64,000 nt of DNA from Oceanicoccus sp. KOV_DT_Chl. GTDB lineage: Bacteria; Pseudomonadota; Gammaproteobacteria; Pseudomonadales; Dasaniaceae. Location: contig NZ_FQLF01000002.1 in the NCBI RefSeq assembly GCF_900120175.1, positions 1,116,001 through 1,180,000 on the forward strand, given 5' to 3'. Numbering within the stretch: the first letter of the stretch is position 1; every line of letters begins with the position of its first letter. Shown here one piece after another: positions 45,392-55,404 of the stretch. The position numbers were made by a program, and so were the translations under genes. The notes beneath the pieces are model-generated. The model saw only the letters and a list, made by a program, of their open reading frames with translations. It was not told the origin of the DNA and searched no databases.

Positions 45392-48101
45392 ATGAACTGG
45401 CTAAGTACAATTTTCAATATCCCCGACGACAATCTTCTTGTTTATGGCACTTATGATTCAGGTCTTGTAGGTCTGTCAGTGGCGTTGGCAATATTTGCAT
45501 CTTTTATGATGTTTCAAAATATTTCCTTGGCCGCTCACATTAATTCCTCCCTAAATCGCTCCCTAGCTTATGCCGCCGCCGGAATATCTCAAGGCGGCGG
45601 TGTTTGGTCGATGCATTTTATCGGCATGCTTGCATTTGACCTCTGTACCCCGGTGGATTATGACAAAGGGCTCACTCTTCTCTCCATTGCCCCAGCGTCA
45701 TCGCTTGCTCGATTGCCATTCATATACTTAAAAAACCTACGATCAAATTTTCCCAACTGTCAGTGGGAGGGCTGCTATTAGGTGGCGGCATTGGCACAAT
45801 GCATTATACCGGGATGGCTGCCATGCAAATGGCTCCGCTATTACGTTATGATCCTACTCTTTTTTTACTATCCATTTTATTTGCAATTGTTTTCGCGACC
45901 CTCGCGCTTTGGGTTCGTTTTAGCGCTAAAAATATACCGTGGTTACAATTTCGAGAGCGCTCGTTAAATCTTATCTGTGCCATTATTATGGGCCTGGCAA
46001 TATCCGGGATGCATTACATAGGTATGCTTTCTGCTCGCTTTGTTGCCACCCCTGAGTATTACCAACTATTGGAAACACAAGCAAACGAATCAGAGTTTAT
46101 GGCAGCTGCTGTTGCGGTTATAACCATAGTCCTCACATTTCTGGTGCAGGGAATTTATCTTTTATTAAAATACAGGGACATATCTCTCGCTGCAAAAGCG
46201 AGCGAAAATCGTATCAAAACAATAATGGACACTACTGTTGACGGAATCATTACCACCAATGACAAGGGCATCATCATAAATTCAAACCTTGCTACAAGTA
46301 CTATTTCCGGCTGGAATAGAGAGGAGCTTTTAGGAAAAAGTATTTTTCAATTACTACCTAATAACATCGAAAAATTTAACGCTGATAATTTTTTAGCCAC
46401 TATAAAATCCACTTCGCAGGGAATCGAAGAGGAAACAATTATTACGCACAAGAATGGTAATTCTATACCTGTCCGTGTGGCCATTGGACACTCTCACATT
46501 GTTTCTGAAGATTACTTTGTTGCCTTTATTTCCGACATCAGTAAACGCATTAATATAGAAAACACGTTAAAAGAAAGCGAATTCAAGTTTCGGTCACTGG
46601 TAAAAAATATTCCTGGCGTAGCTTATCGCTGCATAAACTCACCTGAATGGCCAATGCTATTTATTAGTGATGCAACCGAAGCATTAACAGGATATCCCGC
46701 CAGCGATTTTCTGGTACCAAACCCCAAGCGTAATTTCTCTGACTTATACCACCCCGAAGAAAAAGAATATCTATGCTCATTTGCCAGCAAAGATTCAAAA
46801 TACACTATTGAATATCGTATAATTCATCGTGATGGAAGTATCCGCTGGGTACTGGAAAATGGCCACTACATTTACGATGATAATGGCAAAATTAAATGGA
46901 TTGACGGCTTTATAATGGATATTACTGAGCGTAAATTTATAGAACAGGAATATTTAACAGCAAAGAATAGAGCTGAGGCTGCCGCCGCAGCAAGATCTGA
47001 ATTTCTGGCAAATATGAGTCATGAAATCCGCACCCCAATGAATGCGATTCTCGGGTTTAGTGAAGTTCTCGCGACTACGCCATTAGATGAAAAGCAAAGT
47101 AGTTACTTACACTCAATCAATAGCTCATCCAAATCACTTCTTCACCTCTTAAATGATATTTTAGATAGCGCAAAACTTGATAAAGGAAAAATGGAGCTGG
47201 AATACAGCACATTTTCACTTCATCAGGAGGTTGATGTTGTTGTTTCCACTTTATGGCTGCAAGCACAAAAGAAAGGCATACAACTTGATTTAAAACTTGG
47301 TGAACATCTTAAACCGTATTATCGAGGCGCCCCCGATAGAATCAGACAGGTATTAACTAATATTATTGGTAATGCCATAAAATTTACTGAGCATGGCAGT
47401 GTCTCCATATGTATTGACACCATACATCAAACCGATCATCTACTATTCAGCGTTAGTGATACTGGTATAGGTATTGCCGCTGAACGATTAAATACAATTT
47501 TTGAATCCTTTACTCAAGCTGATACATCAATGACCAGAAAATTTGGTGGCACAGGATTGGGAACCACTATCAGCAAGCAGTTGGTTGAATTAATGGGGGG
47601 AAAATATGGGTTGAAAGCACCATAGGTAAAGGAAGCACTTTTTCATTTACCTTACCCTTAAAGGCCGCTGAAGCCTTAACCACCCAAGAGAATATACCCA
47701 CAATCACTGACAATAAATTACCACCACTGCGCATTCTAGTAGCAGATGACATTAAACCAAACCGCGATCTGTTGAATATTTTATTAACACGCCTTGGCCA
47801 TACAGTAACTCTGGTTACTGACGGCGAAAAAGCCGTACAAGCATGCAAGGAACTAGTATTTGACATTATTCTTATGGATGTGCAAATGCCAAATATGGAT
47901 GGCCATACTGCAACCCTTAACATCAGCACCTATGAACGTGAACAGCAACGCCCCCACGTTCCCGTCATTGCCCTTACCGCCAGCGTTCGAGCAGAGGACA
48001 AAGAAGCGGCTAAGCAGGCAGGCATGGATGGATTCACTAGCAAACCCATCAATATAGATGCGTTAATGCTTGAAATACAACGACTCTGTATAAAGAGTTA
48101 A
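45392..48101 (+). CDS. MHYT-PAS hybrid histidine kinase, two frameshifts
   Basis: About 903 residues when repaired. N-terminal MHYT sensor with repeated motifs WSMHFIGML, GTMHYTGMA and SGMHYIGML on membrane helices (thought to bind metal and sense O2, CO or NO); two PAS domains (about 260-510); HisKA with SHEIRTPMNA; HATPase with GNAIKF, DTGIGI and GGTGLG; and a C-terminal receiver with LMDVQMPNMDG. Breaks: about 45688-45694 (GCCCC run), restored by one base to ...LLSIAP-SVIACSIAI, and about 47596-47604 (six Gs then four As), restored by one base to GGKIWVESTIGKG. CAGGAG precedes the ATG. Confidence 0.85.
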
Positions 48102-48181
48102 AACTATGATCAGATAGGCAATTATCTAGACCGCTGTTTATATGTTTACTGAGATTCTATTTTTTGCACCGGAGAGCAACA

Positions 48182-49501
48182 ATGAAAAAATTTAGCCAAT
48201 GGGTAAGCTCCATTGCCGAGGCGGGACGCGAATTCCTACCGCTAATCAACCGTCAGGATAAAAAACCCACGCTCTCCACCCTCTGCCACAATCTCTGTAC
48301 CAGCAAAGGTGAAGCCATGGGGACGGCCCTTGCTCATGAAGTTGTTAAAAACTATCTACACCTCGACAATGAAGGCCGAATTGCTTTTTTTCATATGCTG
48401 CACAACGAGTTTGGCGCAGACCCAAAACAGATTCTTGATTGTGCAGAAGCCTTCAAAAATACGCCCTCAAGAGACACTTACCGGGCGCTGTATCATGCCG
48501 TGGAATCGCCGCGACAACGGCTATTTAGCCGCATCAATATGGCACCACAGGGTACGGCTACGCTGATCGATCTACGCCGTCAACTGCTACCTTACCTCAG
48601 TGAATTCCCTGAACTAACCGGTATTGACTACGATTTAAAAAATCTGATGATTTCATGGTTTAACCGCGGCTTCCTCACGCTAGAACAAATTTGCTGGAGC
48701 ACGCCTGCGCATATTCTTGAAAAACTGATCGCCTATGAAGCCGTGCATGAAATGAAGGGCTGGGGGGATTTACGCCGCCGTCTTGCCGATGATCGCCGCT
48801 GTTTTGCTTTTTTTCACCCGGCACTGGAGGATGAACCGCTTATTTTTGTGCAAGTAGCTTTAGTCAAAGGCATTGCTGGTAATGTGCAGGAATTATTGGC
48901 AGAACCTAACGCTGAAGCCATCGCCACATTTGATAATAACGATTTTGATACGGCAATTTTTTACAGTATCAGCAACTGTCAGGAAGGATTAAAAGGTATT
49001 TCTTTTGGTAATTTCTTGATCAAACAAGTGGTACTGGAGCTGCGCAATGAATTTCCACAGCTCAAACAATTCGCTACTTTATCGCCTATACCTGGCTTTA
49101 CCAAGTGGCTACGTAAGGAGCGAGCCGATGAAAATAGCATACTGATTGATAGCAAAGCGCAACAACAACTGCAACTAATGGACGAAACAGAGTGGGCCAA
49201 CAATCAGTCCAGCTGTGAGATATTGCAACCACTACTGACCCGCTTATGCGCCCACTATCTGCACGATGCCAAATCCGGAAAAAAACCGCTGGATGCCGTA
49301 GCGCGTTTTCACCTGGGTAATGGCGCCCAAATCGCCCACTTAAACTGGATGGGAGACAACTCTGCTAACGGCTTAAAACAATCAGCAGGACTATTGGTGA
49401 ATTACGAATACCAGCTCAACAAAGTTGAAATGAACCATGAAAACTATGTCAATGACGATAAAGTCACCGTATCTGCAGAGATTCAAAAATTATTGAAATA
49501 A
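48182..49501 (+). CDS. Malonyl-CoA decarboxylase
   Basis: 439 residues from ATG 48182 (GGAGAG upstream; a frame start 18 bases earlier has no ribosome site). N-terminal helical domain and C-terminal GNAT-like catalytic domain: HPALEDEPLIFVQVAL, SNCQEGLKGISFGNFLIK, and FATLSPIPGFTKWL with the catalytic Ser; His in ARFHLGNGA. Converts malonyl-CoA to acetyl-CoA, linking to fatty acid turnover. Monocistronic here; no malonate transporter or synthetase adjacent. Confidence 0.93.
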   Translation: MKKFSQWVSSIAEAGREFLPLINRQDKKPTLSTLCHNLCTSKGEAMGTALAHEVVKNYLHLDNEGRIAFFHMLHNEFGADPKQILDCAEAFKNTPSRDTYRALYHAVESPRQRLFSRINMAPQGTATLIDLRRQLLPYLSEFPELTGIDYDLKNLMISWFNRGFLTLEQICWSTPAHILEKLIAYEAVHEMKGWGDLRRRLADDRRCFAFFHPALEDEPLIFVQVALVKGIAGNVQELLAEPNAEAIATFDNNDFDTAIFYSISNCQEGLKGISFGNFLIKQVVLELRNEFPQLKQFATLSPIPGFTKWLRKERADENSILIDSKAQQQLQLMDETEWANNQSSCEILQPLLTRLCAHYLHDAKSGKKPLDAVARFHLGNGAQIAHLNWMGDNSANGLKQSAGLLVNYEYQLNKVEMNHENYVNDDKVTVSAEIQKLLK

Positions 49502-49811
49502 GTCGCTCCAAAACAGAGGACGTTGTGCTTGATTTCAATTTACTAGCAAAGCAGATGTAAAGCTTCAAACACGTATTGCCTAACAAACGGCCAAAGGTAA
49601 TCTTAACTACACTTTTTCATCCGGCATTTAGTACAGTACGCAGGGAGAATTAAGCGAAGCATAAAAATCGACTCGACAGTAGCTAAACCAGGGTCGAGCG
49701 CCAATTTTATCAACTGCATAAAATAAGCCCAACCCTGCTTAGTCCCCGCCGGAGAGGTGCCATTAACCTGGTTGTTAATGCAGCTCTCGTTTGGCTTGCG
49801 AGGTGTTTAAC
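49502..49811. other. Gap between malonyl-CoA decarboxylase and cold-shock genes
   Basis: 310 bases between convergent genes. TTAACCTGGTTGTTAA near 49764-49779 is a small imperfect inverted repeat. No gene seen. Confidence 0.4.
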
Positions 49812-50018
49812 CTACAGTGGAACAACCTTATTCGCGCAAGGTCCTTTTTGGCCCTGACCAACTTCGTACTCAACTGCCTGACCGTCATTAAGTGTTGCGA
49901 AACCACCGCCACTTTGAATTTCAGAATGATGAACAAAAAGATCTTTGCCGCCATCTTCGGGAGTGATAAAACCAAAACCTTTATCTGGATTGAACCACTT
50001 AACAGTACCTTTACTCAT
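49812..50018 (-). CDS. Cold-shock domain protein (CspA family)
   Basis: 68 residues. RNP1 KGFGFI and RNP2 DLFVHH of the five-strand OB fold; ends in ANKVVPL. Binds single-stranded nucleic acid. Start is one of two adjacent ATGs (50021, 50018). The upstream leader of about 250 bases is long, as in cold-inducible csp mRNAs. A six-codon upstream frame overlaps the start. Confidence 0.95.
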   Translation of the reverse strand: MSKGTVKWFNPDKGFGFITPEDGGKDLFVHHSEIQSGGGFATLNDGQAVEYEVGQGQKGPCANKVVPL

Positions 50019-50031
50019 CATCTTTACTCAT
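50011..50031 (-). promoter_or_regulatory. Six-codon upstream frame overlapping the cold-shock gene start
   Basis: ATG at 50031 begins M-S-K-D-D-E-stop, ending at 50011 inside the first codons of the csp gene. The csp start (ATGAGTAAAGG) looks like a duplicate of ATGAGTAAAG. It could modulate initiation or be a harmless duplication. Confidence 0.35.
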
Positions 50032-50307
50032 ATTTTGGTGAAAATTATAAATCCTGTATTAGAGTTCACCGGCTCTTAATACAAGGAGATTTCTTTACCA
50101 CTAACCATCGGCAAAACTTTACATTTGACCGTCAGCAACGAGAACAGCGCCGCCGCGACCTAACATTCTTAAAACCTGGGCCCTTTCAAGACTCAAAAAA
50201 CACAGCACATACTCAACATTAGCGCACTGCATTTTAAACACAGTTTTACTACTACTATAAAGCTTTATCTAGCTTCATTTCACAGTGCAACCCAAGACGG
50301 ACCAAAC

Positions 50308-51498
50308 TCAGCGCTGTTGTAACTTCGATTCCAGCATTGCCATCCCGGCTGGCACGTCCACAGACACACCCAGATCTTTAAACGTAGAGCCAAAAGCATG
50401 CAGGGTCCGGAATAAATTATGGGCGCGACACTGCTCCCCCATTTGGCCAATTCGCACAATCGCTGGGCCAAAGGACCCGGAAATTTCAACTTTGTAGTTT
50501 TTTGAGATATGCGCACAAACGGCTTTGCCATCGATATTGACAGGTAATTTAATCCCGACTACTGAATTTAAACGTGTGCGGGGTTTTACATACAACTCCA
50601 AACCTACTGCCTCAATGGCTGCCTGCAAGGCAATTGAACAAACCGCATGCCGTGCGAAACGTTTTTCCAATGTTTCATCACACACTAATCGCATCGCTTC
50701 ATGCAGCGCCAATAATCCCGACACCGGCGCAGTGTAATGATAGGATGCACGGTGCCAAAAATTGGTAGCCAAAGTAGCATCCAAGGTCCAATGCCGCATG
50801 GGTTCCGTCCGATTAATAACACGCTGCCAGGCCTTATCAGAAAACGCCACCAGCGACACACCCGGTATTGAACTCAACCCTTTTTGACCGCCGGTAATCA
50901 CCGCATCGATACCCCAGTTATCCATTTCCAGCGGCATCGTGCTTAATGTACACACCGCGTCCACAACTAACAGGCAATCGTGTTCCGCAGCAATGGCCGC
51001 TATTTCAGGTAGCGCACGATTAAACGTGGTGTTAGATGTTTCGCCTTGCACCATAGTCAATACTTGAGGTTTAAAGGTTTTAAGATACGCCGCAATAACT
51101 TCAGGGTCGGCAGCCTCACCATCAACCACCACTAACTTCTCCATTTCTCCACCTGCGCGCACCGCCATTTCGGCTAGCCGATCGGAGAAAAAACCATTGC
51201 AAACGCTTAACACCCGCGTACCAGGCCACACCAAATTGGCGACCGCCATTTCCATGGCCGCCGAACCGGGGCCTGCTACGCCGAGCAACCACTCGGTTTC
51301 AGTTTGGAAAATATAACGTCCCATTCGCTTAACTTGATCCACTACTTTGGCCATAGTTTCACCCAGATGATTGATCACAATGCCATTGGCAGCCGCAACA
51401 GCCGCAGGAATGGGAACCGGGCCAGCACCCATCATTAATAATGGCTCTTCGGGAAGAATGCGATTAAGTTGCTCAACGTGGGGAACTGCGATGTTCAT
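50308..51498 (-). CDS. Class V aminotransferase (alanine/serine-glyoxylate type)
   Basis: 396 residues, PLP enzyme. Substrate-binding stretch GAGPVPIP near the N-terminus; DAVCTLS with the PLP-binding Asp; ITGGQKGLSSIPG with the Schiff-base Lys; Arg in KPRTRLNSVVGI for the substrate carboxylate. Transfers the amino group of alanine or serine to glyoxylate or pyruvate. Single gene. Confidence 0.92.
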   Translation of the reverse strand: MNIAVPHVEQLNRILPEEPLLMMGAGPVPIPAAVAAANGIVINHLGETMAKVVDQVKRMGRYIFQTETEWLLGVAGPGSAAMEMAVANLVWPGTRVLSVCNGFFSDRLAEMAVRAGGEMEKLVVVDGEAADPEVIAAYLKTFKPQVLTMVQGETSNTTFNRALPEIAAIAAEHDCLLVVDAVCTLSTMPLEMDNWGIDAVITGGQKGLSSIPGVSLVAFSDKAWQRVINRTEPMRHWTLDATLATNFWHRASYHYTAPVSGLLALHEAMRLVCDETLEKRFARHAVCSIALQAAIEAVGLELYVKPRTRLNSVVGIKLPVNIDGKAVCAHISKNYKVEISGSFGPAIVRIGQMGEQCRAHNLFRTLHAFGSTFKDLGVSVDVPAGMAMLESKLQQR

Positions 51499-51645
51499 GA
51501 ATATAAGTTCTCTTAGCAGGATGTTGTATTGAAGGTGCCAGCGATAACCACTGGTATTTATCCACTACCACAAAGGTACAGCAGATAAACACCAACGGCG
51601 GCGAGAATAACACAGTGAGGGAGTTAGTGCTTAACCACCAACCCA

Positions 51646-53046
51646 TCAATAGTAAGAGCCCCTATACACTTCATTATGTTGATAAAGACCAAGCCGTTCC
51701 GATATCAGCGGTATGTCCCAGTCCAATTTTTGTGCCATTTTTTTAGCTTTTTTCTGTAGCTTCACTGCTTTTTTATAATTGCCAATTTCTGCATAAGCCG
51801 CAGCTTGAGTCTCCATGATTCTGACTTCATCAAAATAATCTTCAGGGTCATTATCAAGTAAACGCAGAGCTTCTTCACCGTTGCGCAACTCCTTTATATT
51901 TGATGTTGATAACTCCCAAGCAAGCAGTAACCTGGCCGCATAATCTTCATCTTGAGCCGCATTCTTCAGCCATGCCATTGCCGCCATTGATCTGTCAACT
52001 GATAGCTCACTTTTTGATAGCGCCGATTGAGCCAAGGCTTTTTGGGCAGGAGAATAGCCACCAATAGCAGCAGCATTTATCCATTTATAACCATTAACTA
52101 CATCAATCTCGCAGCCCCTGCCTTGAAGCATATTACGCCCAATTTCAAACTGTGCATGAGGCAATCCATTTTCGGCAGATTTTGTAAACCACTCGTTAGC
52201 CGTTTTATATTGAAGATCAATTTTCTTCAAATAGGACTTAAAATATCTAAACGTGTTAAGCCGGGATGCATAGCGGTACTGCGCTATAACATCGCCATCA
52301 CTTGCAGCACTTTCAAGATCACTTAGCTCTCTAGTAATTTTACTAGTACCCAGCTCCGTGTTTTTTAACTGATATATAAAGACAGTTCTATGCCCATAAA
52401 TTGGTTTTTGGTCAATTGGAGGCTGATATAAAAACTGCTTTGCAGCTCGAACACTTGTCTTGGTAAATGTGTAGTTAGTTGACCTCGTCACAGCCAAATC
52501 GCGCGGATACCCCTCCGGAGAAATAGTAAATTCCAAATGAGTGAGCCCCATTCTCCCTGATCTGTTTTCAGACTTAGGATAACGAGGGGCCACTTTTCTA
52601 ATTGGCTGGATATCCGGGGGGCAATCTTCATCACTAAGAGGTTTGGGGAAAATATTCGCCTTAATAGCTGAAATACTATAAACAGGGTTGAGCTCACTAA
52701 AGCGCCTATCCGCTTCAATTTTTTGATCCGCATTAAACTGACTAAATACTGAATTTGATAATCGTGTAAAAGACTGCTCATTAAATCCATCATTCGCTAT
52801 TTTCATTAACACGTAAGCTTCGACCGGATCTCTTTCAACTGCCTCACCCCGATAGTACATAACACCAAGATTAAATAAAGAAGACCTATCGCCAATGGCA
52901 GCCAATGTCTCAAAAGCTACTTTAGCTTCTTCAAACCGACCCTCACCATAAATCGCCATTGCCTTGTCAAAGCTAGCATGCGCTACTGATGACAGCAGTA
53001 AGACATGAAGCACTACAACTACTATTATTTTTCTAACTTCAAACAT
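51646..53046 (-). CDS. Exported Sel1/TPR protein with embedded TonB C-terminal domain
   Basis: 466 residues. Signal peptide (IIVVVVLHVLLLSSVAHA), TPR/Sel1-like units (about 25-110), a TonB_C-like domain (about 150-225; VAPRYPKSENRSGRMGLTHLEF and the FLYQPP end), then further Sel1-like repeats (about 235-450; AQFEIGRNMLQGRG, NGYKWINAAAIGGY). The TonB-type fold sits between repeat arrays rather than after a membrane-spanning Pro-rich stalk, so this is not a normal TonB. It may be a periplasmic scaffold. Confidence 0.78.
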   Translation of the reverse strand: MFEVRKIIVVVVLHVLLLSSVAHASFDKAMAIYGEGRFEEAKVAFETLAAIGDRSSLFNLGVMYYRGEAVERDPVEAYVLMKIANDGFNEQSFTRLSNSVFSQFNADQKIEADRRFSELNPVYSISAIKANIFPKPLSDEDCPPDIQPIRKVAPRYPKSENRSGRMGLTHLEFTISPEGYPRDLAVTRSTNYTFTKTSVRAAKQFLYQPPIDQKPIYGHRTVFIYQLKNTELGTSKITRELSDLESAASDGDVIAQYRYASRLNTFRYFKSYLKKIDLQYKTANEWFTKSAENGLPHAQFEIGRNMLQGRGCEIDVVNGYKWINAAAIGGYSPAQKALAQSALSKSELSVDRSMAAMAWLKNAAQDEDYAARLLLAWELSTSNIKELRNGEEALRLLDNDPEDYFDEVRIMETQAAAYAEIGNYKKAVKLQKKAKKMAQKLDWDIPLISERLGLYQHNEVYRGSYY

Positions 53047-53202
53047 ATCCCTAAACCCTAACCAATCACTAAAAAACCATACAACCCCATAACACCAAAT
53101 AGCCTAATGATTGTCATTTAATTACTCATTAAATCATCCAACCGTACTAAAAATACCAGCACCTTATACTCCAAAAAAGCGTCCTTAAGACTAAACCGCC
53201 AG

Positions 53203-54393
53203 TTACTCACTCACAGTAACAGATAGGTTCCGACCTTTTTCTTTTGCTGCATACAATGCCCTATCAGCACGAGCGAGCAAGGCATTTTGAGAATCGTCTT
53301 TTCTAAATAAAGTAGCGCCCACACTTACAGTAATATTATCAACCAAAGGAAAATAGGCGCGTTCAATAGTCAATCGCAATTTATTAGCCAATAAATCCAA
53401 GCTTTCCTCATTGACACCAAGTGCTATGACCACAAACTCTTCGCCACCCCATCTAACCAATGTGTCATTTTCACGTATCGACTGTGCGAGCAGCTCAGCT
53501 GTTTTACAAATCACCTGATCACCAACATTATGCCCAAAGCTATCATTAATGTTTTTAAAGTGATCAATATCAATGATCAATAGCCCAAAACTTTCGTCAT
53601 AGCGAATATCGCGTTTTATTTCCTGCGAAAGTATCTGGTCAAATTTATTGCGGTTATAGATACCGGTTAGCGGATCAGTCACCGCTAACGCCTGCAGCTT
53701 TCTTTGATTCCAGAAAATCTCCTTTCTCGATAAGTCAAAAATTAAAGCGCCCATAATACCAAAAGAAAAACTGCAGAATATCCAGAACACATGCAACAGA
53801 TAAGCATCCCTCTCCCCGATAAAATAAAATCCCGAAACAAGGAGAATAGCTGAAACAACGCTGGCGCTGACAATCGCGTAGCCGAAGGTCATGCCGGAAA
53901 CAATAAATATCCACAGCACACCTAAATACCCTTCCGTTAGCAATGGCGTACTCCCTTCAAATTGACTGGCAATATAGGCGTGACAAGACATAGAGATGAG
54001 CGGATACACTGCTAGACAGCGCATAGTGAGGCTATAAAACGATTTTTTATACGCTAAATAACTGATCGCCAACAACAAAGGGATAACCACCCATAGGTGG
54101 AGTTTCCGCATTAACGACTCGATATCGTCTGGCACCCAGCTCTTGTCGATAACTGAAAAAATTGCATATAGCCATGCCGTTAAAAACAGCATGGCAGAAA
54201 TTTGAATTTGCCTTGATGGCTGATCCCACTCCGCAAAGCTTTTTTTTACTACAGGGTCCGACAACCCCGGCGGCAACTTAAAGGGAAAAATATACTGGAG
54301 GACGCGTTCTAACGTTTTAGTGCCCATACTGGCTAATAATTTATTGTTAATGACAAATACATAGTACATCGCCTTGCGACAAATTACAGCCAA
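53203..54393 (-). CDS. Membrane diguanylate cyclase
   Basis: Up to 396 residues (the start is uncertain; ATG 54327 gives 374). Six predicted membrane helices in about 65-225, then GGDEF domain (about 240-396) with TDPLTGIYNRNKFD, active site RWGGEEFVV and RxxD (REND) inhibitory site five residues before it. Synthesises c-di-GMP. The membrane part resembles MASE-type sensor regions but no specific class is assigned. Confidence 0.9.
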   Translation of the reverse strand: MAVICRKAMYYVFVINNKLLASMGTKTLERVLQYIFPFKLPPGLSDPVVKKSFAEWDQPSRQIQISAMLFLTAWLYAIFSVIDKSWVPDDIESLMRKLHLWVVIPLLLAISYLAYKKSFYSLTMRCLAVYPLISMSCHAYIASQFEGSTPLLTEGYLGVLWIFIVSGMTFGYAIVSASVVSAILLVSGFYFIGERDAYLLHVFWIFCSFSFGIMGALIFDLSRKEIFWNQRKLQALAVTDPLTGIYNRNKFDQILSQEIKRDIRYDESFGLLIIDIDHFKNINDSFGHNVGDQVICKTAELLAQSIRENDTLVRWGGEEFVVIALGVNEESLDLLANKLRLTIERAYFPLVDNITVSVGATLFRKDDSQNALLARADRALYAAKEKGRNLSVTVSE

Positions 54394-54500
54394 TCACCCT
54401 ATGCCTGGCACCTTGTAGAACGGGTAAACATGGGCCAATCTAACAACAAAGCTCAGGGATACAGCCAATACTTCGCTATTGAAGGCACACTTGTATACGC

Positions 54501-54908
54501 TTACTTATCATCAGAACCCGGTAGCACAATCAAGGCCACGAGAAAAATAATCCAGGATATACCTTCAGCCCGCAATTCCGTCAATTGTATGGTGGTCACC
54601 CCGTCCACCACTATGCCAAAGATTCGCGCAGCCACAATACAGCCGTTAAATAGCACAATAATGGCAAGACTGGCCCGCAGATAACCGGGACGCACCAAGC
54701 CAAACCATGCCGTTAAGGCCATCCCTGAAAAAATCGCGCCGAGACCCGTGCGGATAAAATTAATCGACTCCGGTGATCCTGAAACCGCAATACCAAAGTT
54801 GGCAATAAAATCCAAAGGCTGAAGAATATAGAGTGAAGCCAAATAGCTATAGATCAAAGCTGCATAAACAGCAGCCATCCGTGCAAACCATAATCGTGCT
54901 TTAAGCAT
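54501..54908 (-). CDS. DUF4345-like small membrane protein
   Basis: 135 residues with four helices (about 8-28, 48-68, 76-98 and 113-130). FIRTGLGAIFSGMALTAWFGLVRP matches the DUF4345 pattern. GAGGAGGG precedes the ATG. Function unknown. Confidence 0.75.
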   Translation of the reverse strand: MLKARLWFARMAAVYAALIYSYLASLYILQPLDFIANFGIAVSGSPESINFIRTGLGAIFSGMALTAWFGLVRPGYLRASLAIIVLFNGCIVAARIFGIVVDGVTTIQLTELRAEGISWIIFLVALIVLPGSDDK

Positions 54909-54952
54909 TAAGCCCTCCTCTTGAACCCGGTTATAAAAGATAGATTACCTTT

Positions 54953-55369
54953 CTAGTGCATTGTTTTTAACAACGCCTTTATCTCTTTTCTCAACTCTTC
55001 GTCCTCTCCACCACTGGCCATATTGTGCGCCTGCCTGGCTAGCACTAAAGCCTGTTCCGCACTGCCCGTTTCCTGCAGTATTATCGCCATCGCATAACTA
55101 ATAGATGCCATATAATCTTTGGCGTCTATTGCTTCGGCAAAGCCCAGGGCTTTTTGGTATAGCGCCAAAGCCTCAGCACTGTCTTCAGTAAAATCAGCTA
55201 GCGTTTCCCACTGCACTGGATGATTCATAATCTCATCGCGCTCATTATCAACACATAATACTTTTAATTCTTCATAGTATTTTTCAAATACCTGATCATT
55301 TTCGTCTTCCGCTGCTTTTAATAATTCTATGGCAAGCGTGTGCACTCTTTTATATAGCTTGGTATTCAT
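54953..55369 (-). CDS. Small TPR-like protein
   Basis: 138 residues from ATG 55369 (a frame start at 55393 is possible), all helical and acidic, with a TPR-like pair in ALALYQKALGFAEAIDAKDYMASISYAMAI and EQALVLARQAHNM. Cytosolic. It follows the TRAP binding-protein gene by 36 bases. Function unknown. Confidence 0.7.
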   Translation of the reverse strand: MNTKLYKRVHTLAIELLKAAEDENDQVFEKYYEELKVLCVDNERDEIMNHPVQWETLADFTEDSAEALALYQKALGFAEAIDAKDYMASISYAMAIILQETGSAEQALVLARQAHNMASGGEDEELRKEIKALLKTMH

Positions 55370-55404
55370 GGCTAATCCAGCGTTGTCGGGCATGAAGCGC
55401 GGCG

